Source of the DNA: Betaproteobacteria bacterium
GTDB taxonomy: Bacteria; Pseudomonadota; Gammaproteobacteria; Burkholderiales; Rhodocyclaceae
Direction: 5' to 3'
Assembly (NCBI GenBank): GCA_028065725.1
Contig: JAPTVL010000233.1
Location: forward strand, 1 to 7,151
Length of the DNA: 7,151 bases
The translations under genes and the position numbers were made by a program. The notes beneath the pieces were generated by a model that was given only the letters and a program-made list of their open reading frames with translations, ran no database searches and had not been told where the DNA came from. This document shows positions 1 to 6,274 of this stretch, one piece after another. Numbering within the stretch: the first letter of the stretch is position 1; each line of letters begins with the position of its first letter.

Positions 1-1
1 C

Positions 2-367
2 GGCCGGGAATCGCGCGCCGTCATCACCGTCTCCGGCAAGGCGGTGGAGGTCCGCTGGTCGGCGGCGGCGGAGCGCATGCTCACCATGCGCAAAACCCCG
101 CTCGTCGTCGAGCTCGAACTGGCGTTCGCCTGTATGGCGCGCAAGACGGTGCGGTTTGATGAATCCCCCACCCTGACCGCGCCTTCCGGTATCTCTATTC
201 CGGTCACGGAAACGCTCGCGCTGCAGATCGTGACGAGCGTTCCGGACGCGTGCACGCCAGACGCTCTATCGGGGACGGTTCGAAACCCGGCGCTGCGTGA
301 GTTTGTGCCCCGCTGGGTGCGGATCGACCACGTGAAGGGCGCCTGGGTCGGCGAGTATGGGTGGTAG
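2..367 (+). CDS. 3' end of a small protein gene of unknown function (partial)
   Basis: The frame is open from the left edge and ends at TAG 365-367, giving 121 visible residues. A GTG at 44 could be a start, but the frame continues upstream with sensible protein sequence (ITVSGKAVEVRWSAAAERML), so the true start probably lies outside the window. I do not recognise the family. The visible part has an N-terminal strand-like stretch, then an Arg/Trp-containing helix-like stretch, then VVELELAFACMARKTVRF, which looks like a buried strand with one Cys. The end is Trp-rich (WVRIDHVKGAWVGEYGW). There is no signal peptide or membrane segment in the visible part. It is separated from the restriction operon by 137 bp holding a promoter-like element, so it is probably not part of that operon. 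Coding is supported by the G+C-rich third positions and the absence of stops over 360 bases. Confidence 0.7.
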   Translation, partial: GRESRAVITVSGKAVEVRWSAAAERMLTMRKTPLVVELELAFACMARKTVRFDESPTLTAPSGISIPVTETLALQIVTSVPDACTPDALSGTVRNPALREFVPRWVRIDHVKGAWVGEYGW

Positions 368-438
368 GCCGAACCCTCCAGGACCGGGCCGGAGGCCATC
401 TACCCGCTGATTAGGCTGAGACCCCGCTCATGCGTCGG

Positions 439-452
439 AACCGGACCCGGTT
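439..452. repeat. Inverted repeat AACCGG-AC-CCGGTT touching the -10 element
   Basis: AACCGG (439-444) and CCGGTT (447-452) are exact reverse complements separated by two bases. The repeat ends at the base before TATAAT (453-458), so it occupies the spacer between a -35 and -10 element, where a bound dimeric repressor would block RNA polymerase. This is a candidate operator only: no regulator gene is present in the window, and a 6-bp half-site of this base composition can arise by chance. Confidence 0.35.
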
Positions 453-458
453 TATAAT
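453..458 (+). promoter_or_regulatory. Candidate -10 element (TATAAT) of the restriction-modification operon
   Basis: A perfect sigma-70 TATAAT stands in an otherwise G+C-rich intergenic region, 47 bases before the ATG of the leader ORF at 505. No convincing TTGACA-like -35 box is found 16-18 bases upstream (about 429-436 reads atgcgtc), and there is no TG extended -10, so the promoter may be weak or need an activator. Transcription would start near 464-468. The bases between the -10 and that point are very G+C-rich (CCCCCCGCG). In proteobacteria a G+C-rich discriminator is associated with sensitivity to ppGpp and growth rate; that regulatory reading is inference. Confidence 0.55.
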
Positions 459-492
459 CCCCCCGCGATACGCAGTACGATGAATATAAAAC

Positions 493-500
493 GGGGGAGG
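493..500 (+). promoter_or_regulatory. Shine-Dalgarno sequence for the 505 leader ORF
   Basis: GGGGGAGG ends four bases before ATG 505. It is the only strong ribosome binding site upstream of hsdM. Bases 600-621, directly before the hsdM ATG, contain no GGAG-like sequence. Its presence argues that the 505 ORF is translated and that hsdM receives ribosomes from it. Confidence 0.65.
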
Positions 501-504
501 ACGC

Positions 505-618
505 ATGGCGCGCGGCCAGGGGAAAGGGCAGAAGCACCATAATAATAGTGGCGCCACCATCGGTTTCGAAGCCCAACTCTGGGCTGCCGCCGACGCCCTG
601 CGCAATCATGCGGCATAA
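505..618 (+). CDS. 37-residue HsdM N-terminal remnant, probable translated leader of hsdM
   Basis: ATG 505 to TAA 616-618 encodes 37 residues: a basic, polar start (MARGQGKGQKHHNNSG) followed by ATIGFEAQLWAAADALRNH. That second part matches, from memory, the opening of the HsdM_N helical domain in a common HsdM subfamily (GFEAKLWAAADKLRN, normally continued by MDAAEYKHVVLGLIFLKYI). It also aligns with the start of the downstream HsdM (LYSSLWSSCDELRGGMDA). The ORF is in the same frame as hsdM and is separated from its ATG only by TAA and ACC. It has a strong Shine-Dalgarno at 493-500, while hsdM has none. The likely reading is that an older hsdM was replaced or deleted, leaving its promoter, ribosome binding site and first codons, now used as a translational coupling leader. 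Alternatives are simple decay without function, or an extended HsdM made by TAA read-through. The peptide is too short to be a working methyltransferase. Confidence 0.6.
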   Translation: MARGQGKGQKHHNNSGATIGFEAQLWAAADALRNHAA

Positions 619-621
619 ACC

Positions 622-3039
622 ATGGCCCTGAAGAAATCCGAACTCTACAGCTCCCTCTGGTCGAGCTGCGACGAACTGCGCGGCGGGATGGACGCCAGCC
701 AGTACAAGGACTACGTCCTCGTACTGCTGTTCATCAAGTACATCAGCGACAAGTACGCAGACCAGCCCTACGCCCCGATCACCGTCCCCCAGGGGGCATC
801 CTTCCGCGACCTGGTCGCCCTCAAAGGCAAGCCCGACATCGGTGACCAGATCAATAAGAAAATCATCGCGCCACTCGCCAACGCCAACAAGCTCTCCGAC
901 CTGCCGGACTTCAACGATGCCAATAAACTGGGCTCCGGCAAGGAGATGGTGGAGCGGCTCACCAACCTCATCGCCATCTTCGAGAACAAGGCACTCGATT
1001 TCTCCAGGAACCGCGCCGAGGGCGATGACATCCTGGGCGATGCCTATGAATACCTCATGCGCCACTTCGCGACCGAAAGCGGCAAGAGCAAGGGCCAGTT
1101 CTATACGCCGGCCGAGGTGAGCCGGGTAATCGCGCAGATCCTCGGCATCCGGAGCGCGAATACGGGTGCCGCCACTACCGTCTATGATCCGACCTGCGGC
1201 TCGGGGTCATTGCTCCTGAAGCTCGGCGATGAGGCCGGCACCGCCGTCACCCTCTACGGGCAGGAGAAGGACGTTGCGACGGCGGGACTGGCCCGCATGA
1301 ACATGATCCTGCACAACAATCCTACCGCCCTGATACAGGGCGGGCATAGCACGCTGGCGACACCGCTTTTTAAGGACGGCGACACCCTCAAGACCTTCGA
1401 CTACGTCGTCGCCAATCCACCCTTTTCCGACAAGCGCTGGAGCACCGGGCTCGATGCGCTCCACGACCGGTACGAGCGTTTCCAGCCCTTCGGCGTGCCT
1501 CCGGCCAAGCAGGGCGACTACGCCTATCTGCTGCACATCGTCCGCTCGCTCAAGAGTACCGGCAAAGGGGCCTGCATCCTGCCGCACGGCGTGCTGTTCC
1601 GCGGCAATGCCGAAGCCGACATCCGTCGCGCGCTCGTGCGCAAGGGCTATATCAAAGGCATCATCGGACTGCCCGCCAACCTCTTTTACGGCACCGGCAT
1701 CCCCGCCTGCATCGTTGTCCTCGACAAGCAGGATGCCCAGGCTCGGAAGGGTATTTTCATGATCGACGCGAGCCAGGGCTTCATGAAGGATGGGCCCAAG
1801 AACCGCCTGCGCGCCCAGGACCTCCACAAGATCGTCGACACCTTCAACAAGCAGCTCGACGTACCCCGATACGCACGCCTAGTCTCGTTTGCCGAGATCG
1901 AGCAGAACGAGTTCAACCTTAACCTGCCCCGCTACATCGACGCCCAGGTGCCGGAAGACCGGCAGGATATCGAAGGTCACCTTAAAGGAGGCATCCCCGA
2001 GGCAGATGTCGAGGCGCTTAAGCCCTACTGGGACATCTGCCCGAACCTGAGAACTGCACTCTTCAAACCGAACCGCCCCGGCTATCTCGACCTTGCCGTG
2101 GAGAAGGGCGCCATCAAGTCCGCCATCTATGAGCACCCGGAGTTTGCTGCCTACATCGCCGGCATGAACACCCACTTTGCCGCCTGGCGCGATAGCGCAT
2201 CGAAAGCCCTGAAAGGACTCCAGGTCGGCGTTCACCCGAAGGAGGTCATTGCCAGCCTCTCCGAGGGCCTGCTCGCCCACTACACGGACAAGCCGCTCAT
2301 CGATAAATACGACGTCTACCAGCACCTCATGGACTACTGGGCGCAGATCCTGCAGGACGACTGTTATCTGATCGCGCAAGAGGGCTGGAAGGCCACCCCG
2401 TATCGCGTTATCGAAGTCAAGAAGAACAAGGAAGGCAAAACCACCAAAGAGGTGGACAAAGGCTGGGCCTGCGACCTCATCCCCAAGCCTCTCATCGTTG
2501 CCCGCTACTACGCCACGGAGCAGGCCGCTATCGACCAGATCACCGGCGAACTGGAACGTGTGGCCACCAAGCTCGCCGAGCTGGAGGAAGAACACGGCGG
2601 CGAGGATGGCGCGTTCAGTGAACTCGACAAGGTCAACAAGGCCAACGTTGCCGCACGACTGAAAGAAATCAAGGATGACAACGACGCGAAAGACGAAGCC
2701 ACCGTCCTGACTGACTGGCTCAAGCTCAACACCGAGGAGGCCGATCTCAAGAAACGTCTCAAAGACGCGGAAGGCCAGCTCGATGCCCAGGCCTACGCCC
2801 ACTATCCCAAACTGACCGAAGCCGAGATCAAGCAGCTTGTGGTGGACGACAAATGGCTCGCCGCGCTGGATCAAGACATCCACGGCGAAATGGACCGCAT
2901 CAGCCAGGCCCTCACCCAGCGCGTAAAGGAACTGGCCGAACGTTACGAAACTCCGCTGCCCAGAATGGTCGGCCGCGTGGCGGAGCTGGAGGAGAAGGTA
3001 AACCGCCATCTGGAAAGGATGGGCTTCGCATGGAAGTGA
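622..3039 (+). CDS. hsdM: Type I restriction-modification DNA methyltransferase subunit HsdM (long form, 805 aa)
   Basis: HsdM transfers a methyl group from S-adenosylmethionine to N6 of adenine. It works as M2S for methylation and within R2M2S for restriction. An HsdM_N helical domain covers about residues 1-150 (LWSSCDELRGGMDASQYKDY), followed by QFYTP (159-163), conserved just before the catalytic fold. SAM-binding motif I is DPTCGSGS at 189-196, and catalytic motif IV is NPPF at 265-268, the N6-adenine type. Residues from about 444 onward are an extension relative to the roughly 500-530 aa of EcoKI- or EcoR124I-type HsdM. They include a Lys/Glu-rich coiled-coil-like stretch near 640-730 and end with a segment finishing in MGFAWK. 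I believe this matches a known longer HsdM subfamily. ATG 622 is chosen because the protein then begins MALKKSELYSSLW, typical of that subfamily. No Shine-Dalgarno precedes it; the upstream 505-618 ORF ends three bases before it, suggesting coupling. Its 3' end overlaps hsdS by 10 bp. Confidence 0.97.
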   Translation: MALKKSELYSSLWSSCDELRGGMDASQYKDYVLVLLFIKYISDKYADQPYAPITVPQGASFRDLVALKGKPDIGDQINKKIIAPLANANKLSDLPDFNDANKLGSGKEMVERLTNLIAIFENKALDFSRNRAEGDDILGDAYEYLMRHFATESGKSKGQFYTPAEVSRVIAQILGIRSANTGAATTVYDPTCGSGSLLLKLGDEAGTAVTLYGQEKDVATAGLARMNMILHNNPTALIQGGHSTLATPLFKDGDTLKTFDYVVANPPFSDKRWSTGLDALHDRYERFQPFGVPPAKQGDYAYLLHIVRSLKSTGKGACILPHGVLFRGNAEADIRRALVRKGYIKGIIGLPANLFYGTGIPACIVVLDKQDAQARKGIFMIDASQGFMKDGPKNRLRAQDLHKIVDTFNKQLDVPRYARLVSFAEIEQNEFNLNLPRYIDAQVPEDRQDIEGHLKGGIPEADVEALKPYWDICPNLRTALFKPNRPGYLDLAVEKGAIKSAIYEHPEFAAYIAGMNTHFAAWRDSASKALKGLQVGVHPKEVIASLSEGLLAHYTDKPLIDKYDVYQHLMDYWAQILQDDCYLIAQEGWKATPYRVIEVKKNKEGKTTKEVDKGWACDLIPKPLIVARYYATEQAAIDQITGELERVATKLAELEEEHGGEDGAFSELDKVNKANVAARLKEIKDDNDAKDEATVLTDWLKLNTEEADLKKRLKDAEGQLDAQAYAHYPKLTEAEIKQLVVDDKWLAALDQDIHGEMDRISQALTQRVKELAERYETPLPRMVGRVAELEEKVNRHLERMGFAWK

Positions 3040-4328
3040 AAGAGGCCAGCGCCAAGTATTCGCGCGCTACCGGATACAAGCAGACCGAGGTGGGGGTGAT
3101 TCCAGAGGACTGGGAATGCGCCGCGATTGGCTCCGCGATTGACCTTTTGACCGGGTTCCCTTTTCCTAGCAGTGGCTATTCAAAATCTGGTGTACGGCTG
3201 CTACGTGGCTCCAACGTTAAGCGTGGCGTGACAGACTGGTCTGAAGACGACACCGAGTATTGGCCTGCGATTACGGCAGACATTCGCAAGTACATCTTGA
3301 AAGCTGGCGACGTGGTAATCGCCATGGATGGCTCGCTAGTCGGTCGTAGCTTCGCAATGTTGTCAAGCGACGACGTGCCTGCGTTGCTACTCCAGCGTGT
3401 AGCGCGAATTCGATCAGAGGCAATCGCTCAAAAGTATTTGAAGGCCTGGATATGTAGCCATCGCTTTACGGAGCATTGCGATGCAGTCAAGACGGTCACC
3501 GCAATTCCGCACATTAGCCCGGCCGATATTAAATCGTTCAAAGTCGGCCTTCCACCCACCAAAGCCGAACAAGAAGCCATCGCTGGGGCGTTGAGTGATG
3601 CGGATGCCCTCATTGAATCCCTGGAACAACTCCTTGCCAAAAAGCGCCAGATCAAACAGGGCGCCATGCAGGAATTGCTTACCGGGAAAAGACGGCTGCC
3701 GGGGTTTAGTGGGGAGTGGGAGGAACGGACGCTTTTCGAGCTTGCAGGAAGAAGGAAGGATCTCTTCGACGATGGCGATTGGATTGAATCGGAGCACATC
3801 ACCGATAAAGGGATACGAATAGTCCAGACCGGCAACATTGGAGTTGGAGCGTTCGTCGATAAGGACGACAAGAAATACATTTTCGAAAAGTCATTCATAT
3901 CTTTGCATTGCAAAGAGATCAGCCATGGGGATTTGCTCATTTGCCGATTAGCAGATCCGGCTGGCAGATCATGTGTCTTGCCTGATATTGGCGAAGCCAA
4001 GATTGTCACATCAGTGGATGTAACTATCTTCCGGCCACCAGCATCTGTGGCAAATAGGGTGTTTCTGACAAACATCTTCTCGACTGATCAGTGGTTCCGA
4101 GCGGTAAGCGATAGAAGTGGCGGAACAACCCACAAACGCATATCCCGCGGAGCTCTCGGCCGACTAAGAATCCGGGTCCCATCCGTAGCGGAACAATCCG
4201 CCATCGCCGCCATCCTTTCCGACATGGACGCCGAACTCACCGCGCTGGAAGAAAAGCTCGCCAAGGCCCGCGCCATCAAGCAGGGCATGATGCAGGAACT
4301 GCTCACCGGGAGGATTCGCCTCGTATGA
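3030..4328 (+). CDS. hsdS: Type I restriction-modification specificity subunit HsdS
   Basis: HsdS, 432 aa from ATG 3030, recognises the two halves of a bipartite target sequence for both methylation and restriction. The start gives YKQTEVGVIPEDWE at about residues 16-29, a typical HsdS opening. A longer frame open to 2853 would add a basic shadow of hsdM. Layout: target recognition domain 1 (about 1-176), central conserved region (177-226, TKAEQEAI to IKQGAMQELLTGKRRLPGF), target recognition domain 2 (about 227-384, containing GIRIVQTGNIGVGAF) and distal conserved region (385-432, SVAEQSAI to IKQGMMQELLTGRIRLV). The conserved helices set the spacing between half-sites and contact HsdM. The recognition domains are lower in G+C (50% at 3241-3300, 38% at 3841-3900) than the conserved part (62% at 4201-4260), as expected for exchangeable domains. 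The ATG overlaps the hsdM end by 10 bp; AAAGGA at 3014-3019 may help initiation. The target sequence cannot be read from the protein by eye. Confidence 0.96.
   Translation: MEVKEASAKYSRATGYKQTEVGVIPEDWECAAIGSAIDLLTGFPFPSSGYSKSGVRLLRGSNVKRGVTDWSEDDTEYWPAITADIRKYILKAGDVVIAMDGSLVGRSFAMLSSDDVPALLLQRVARIRSEAIAQKYLKAWICSHRFTEHCDAVKTVTAIPHISPADIKSFKVGLPPTKAEQEAIAGALSDADALIESLEQLLAKKRQIKQGAMQELLTGKRRLPGFSGEWEERTLFELAGRRKDLFDDGDWIESEHITDKGIRIVQTGNIGVGAFVDKDDKKYIFEKSFISLHCKEISHGDLLICRLADPAGRSCVLPDIGEAKIVTSVDVTIFRPPASVANRVFLTNIFSTDQWFRAVSDRSGGTTHKRISRGALGRLRIRVPSVAEQSAIAAILSDMDAELTALEEKLAKARAIKQGMMQELLTGRIRLV
3651..3687 (+). repeat. Direct repeat, copy 1, in the HsdS central conserved region
   Basis: This 37-bp segment encodes IKQGAMQELLTG (residues 208-219) and matches 4275-4311 at 31 of 37 bases by hand alignment. 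It belongs to the pair of conserved helices that give HsdS its pseudo-two-fold symmetry. Such repeats are known places for recombination that exchanges recognition domains between HsdS genes. Confidence 0.8.
4275..4311 (+). repeat. Direct repeat, copy 2, in the HsdS distal conserved region
   Basis: This segment encodes IKQGMMQELLTG close to the HsdS C-terminus and is the partner of 3651-3687. The spacing between the copies is 624 bp, a multiple of three, so recombination between them would remove one recognition domain and leave an in-frame half-size HsdS. Confidence 0.8.
4308..4314 (+). promoter_or_regulatory. Shine-Dalgarno for the DUF262-HNH gene, inside hsdS
   Basis: GGGAGGA lies within the last codons of hsdS, ten bases before ATG 4325. 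Together with the ATGA stop-start overlap it supports ATG 4325 as the start of the next gene. Confidence 0.6.
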
Positions 4329-6274
4329 AAATCTCCACCATTCTCGACCACATTGACAGCGGCCACATGGCTCTGCCCGAATTTCAGCGCGGGTATGTTT
4401 GGAATCGAGACCAGGTTCGCGGACTTTTCGCCTCGCTTTATCGCCGTCAACCGGTAGGCGGGTTACTGGTTTGGGCCACAGAATCCAACACGGCCGTCCA
4501 TCGTGGCGAAGGGCCGCTCGCCGCTGGTGTGGTTAAGCTCCTGCTTGATGGCCAGCAACGCATGACCTCGCTTTACGGAGTGGTGCGAGGCAAGCCGCCT
4601 AAGTTCTTCGATGGAAAGGCACAGGCATTCACCGGACTACGCTTCCATCTTGGCACCGAAACCTTCGAGTTTTACCAGCCGCTGAAGATGCAGGATGACC
4701 CGCTCTGGATCGATGTCACCGAAGTGATGAAGAGGGGAACCGACGGGCTGGGGGAGTTCGTGACACGCCTGAGTGCACAACCGGCCCTAGCAGTGAAGGT
4801 CGGCGATTACGTTGGGCGGCTCAGCCGCTTGCTCGGTGTCACGGATGTGGATCTCCACGTCGAAGAAGTCACCGGAGCGGACAAGACGCTGGATGTGGTG
4901 GTGGACATCTTCAATCGGGTCAACAGCGGTGGCATCAAACTCTCCAAGGGCGACTTGGCGCTGGCGAAGATCTGCGCCGACTGGCCGGAGGCGCGCGATA
5001 CCATGAAGGCCAAACTAAAGGAGTGGGCGAAGGCCGATTACCACTTCAATCTCGACTGGCTATTGCGCTCGGTGAACACGGCATTGACCGGTGAAGCGAA
5101 GTTCCAGTTTCTGCATGACAAGACGGCAGAAGAAATTCAGGATGGACTGAAGCGAGCTGTCAAACACATCGACACCAGCCTGAATTTTATCGGTGGGCGT
5201 TTGGGCTTGGACCACGATCAGGTCTTTTTCGGCCGGTTCGGTGTACCGGTGATGGTACGTTATCTCGACCAGCACAGCGGGCCAATGAACGCGGAGGAAC
5301 GCGACAAGCTTCTGTTCTGGTTCGTGCAGGCAGGCATGTGGGGACGCTTCTCAGGATCCACGGAGTCGTTCATTGACCAGGACCTGGCGGTGCTGGAAGG
5401 TACGGATGGCGGACTGGACAAGTTGCTGGAGCAATTGCGTCTGTGGCATGGTGGACTGCGCGTTGAGCCAGGGCACTTCACCGGCTGGAGCCTCGGCGCA
5501 CGCTTCTATCCCGTGCTTTATCTGCTGACGCGCATGGGTCAAGCCTGCGATTGGGGCACTGGATTGCCGCTTAAGTCGAGCCTGCTCGGGAAGATGAGCA
5601 AGCTAGAAGTACATCATATCTTCCCCAAGGCGCAGCTCCACAAACGGAAGTTCAAGCGCCCAGAGGTGAACGCGTTGGCGAACTTTTGCTTTCTGACCAA
5701 AGACACCAATCTCAACATCAGCGACCGACTGCCGGAGGAATATTTTCCGGAGGTGGAACAAGCGCATCCCGACACGCTCGCCTCGCAATGGATTCCAATG
5801 GACCCAGGGCTGTGGAAGATCGGGAATTTCCGTGATTTCCTCGAAGCCCGAAAGACATTGCTCGCATCTGAAGCTAACCAGCGCATGGAGGAACTGCTAC
5901 ACGGGGACAAGCGCTGGCTGGCAGGCCCCGCGGCGGCTACGCAGGCCGTAATAGCTGCCGGTGGAATCACTAGCGAGGAGGAAGAAGAGCAGCTCGAAGC
6001 CCTGAACGACTGGATAGAAGAGAAGGGACTGCCGCGTGGTGTTTTGGCCTACGACTTTTCCGACCCGGACACTGGCAAGCAAAAGGCAGTGTTCGACTTG
6101 GCTTGGCCTACCGGAATACAGGAAGAACTCAGTCAGCCGGTGGCTGTACGGGTTAATTCAGGCGCCGAGACGATTGCCATTGCCAGTCAATCTGGTTTCC
6201 GCTGTTTTACAACCGTTTCCGAGTTTCAGCGGTATGTGCAGACAGAGGTTTTGGCGGAGGAAGCGGGCGCGTGA
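4325..6274 (+). CDS. DUF262 (GmrS-like, ParB/Srx fold) and HNH nuclease fusion protein inside the Type I operon
   Basis: This 649-aa protein is probably an NTP-dependent nuclease with an anti-phage role. The N-terminal DUF262 domain shows LPEFQRGYVW (17-26), DGQQR (75-79; the nucleotide-binding motif of GmrS-type proteins) and FNRVNSGGIKLSKGDL (196-211). The HNH-type nuclease region has VHHIFPKAQL (429-438, H430 and H431), LANFCFL (451-457, N453) and TKDTNLNISDRLPEEYF (458-474), as in the DUF1524-like nuclease domain fused to many DUF262 proteins. A Glu-rich linker follows at about 550-570. A separate C-terminal domain (about 570-649) has DLAWP (591-595) and GFRCFT. The family includes GmrSD (cuts glucosylated hydroxymethylcytosine phage DNA), BrxU and SspE (linked to DNA phosphorothioation). 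The ligand sensed here is unknown. The start overlaps the hsdS stop (ATGA, 4325-4328) and its own stop overlaps hsdR (GTGA), so its production is tied to that of the restriction enzyme. It could instead be an accessory or regulatory partner; the domain call itself is firm. Confidence 0.88.
   Translation: MKISTILDHIDSGHMALPEFQRGYVWNRDQVRGLFASLYRRQPVGGLLVWATESNTAVHRGEGPLAAGVVKLLLDGQQRMTSLYGVVRGKPPKFFDGKAQAFTGLRFHLGTETFEFYQPLKMQDDPLWIDVTEVMKRGTDGLGEFVTRLSAQPALAVKVGDYVGRLSRLLGVTDVDLHVEEVTGADKTLDVVVDIFNRVNSGGIKLSKGDLALAKICADWPEARDTMKAKLKEWAKADYHFNLDWLLRSVNTALTGEAKFQFLHDKTAEEIQDGLKRAVKHIDTSLNFIGGRLGLDHDQVFFGRFGVPVMVRYLDQHSGPMNAEERDKLLFWFVQAGMWGRFSGSTESFIDQDLAVLEGTDGGLDKLLEQLRLWHGGLRVEPGHFTGWSLGARFYPVLYLLTRMGQACDWGTGLPLKSSLLGKMSKLEVHHIFPKAQLHKRKFKRPEVNALANFCFLTKDTNLNISDRLPEEYFPEVEQAHPDTLASQWIPMDPGLWKIGNFRDFLEARKTLLASEANQRMEELLHGDKRWLAGPAAATQAVIAAGGITSEEEEEQLEALNDWIEEKGLPRGVLAYDFSDPDTGKQKAVFDLAWPTGIQEELSQPVAVRVNSGAETIAIASQSGFRCFTTVSEFQRYVQTEVLAEEAGA
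6256..6260 (+). promoter_or_regulatory. Shine-Dalgarno for hsdR, inside the DUF262-HNH gene
   Basis: GGAGG, continued by AAG, lies ten bases before GTG 6271. It decides the start: translation from this GTG gives MSTIGQPERATQNRVI, a normal HsdR opening. Confidence 0.6.

Noticed and set aside
375..395. Possible terminator hairpin CCTCC/GGAGG after the first gene
   Set aside because: The stem has only five base pairs with an 11-base loop and no following T run.
460..497. Hairpin CCCCCG (460-465) with CGGGGG (492-497) that would hide the Shine-Dalgarno of the leader ORF
   Set aside because: If TATAAT at 453-458 is the promoter, transcription starts near 464-468, so the left arm would not be in the RNA. 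The idea is worth returning to only if a start further upstream is shown.
400..1065. Open frame on the - strand covering the intergenic region and the start of hsdM (221 codons)
   Set aside because: Most of it mirrors hsdM; the remaining part crosses the promoter and leader ORF without any protein-like motif.
842..1120. Other + strand frames inside hsdM, hsdS and the DUF262 gene (for example 842-1120, 1454-1762, 3595-3822, 4812-5006)
   Set aside because: They are out-of-frame, Ser/Arg/Pro-rich shadows within confident genes and show no motifs or ribosome binding sites.
1879..3009. Long open frame on the - strand opposite hsdM (376 codons)
   Set aside because: It lies entirely opposite a firmly identified hsdM, its translation is a Val/Leu/Gly/Phe-rich mirror of hsdM codons, and it has no recognisable domain. 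Long antisense frames are usual in G+C-rich genes.
2853..3029. Upstream extension of hsdS to an ATG at 2853
   Set aside because: The extra 59 residues are a basic Arg/Pro/Gly-rich shadow of the hsdM C-terminal codons. ATG 3030 gives a normal HsdS N-terminus.
505..3039. Reading 505-3039 as one hsdM broken by a nonsense mutation at 616
   Set aside because: The frame does match, but the part after ATG 622 already has a complete HsdM N-terminus, and the 505-618 segment aligns to that same N-terminal region, so it duplicates it rather than completing it.
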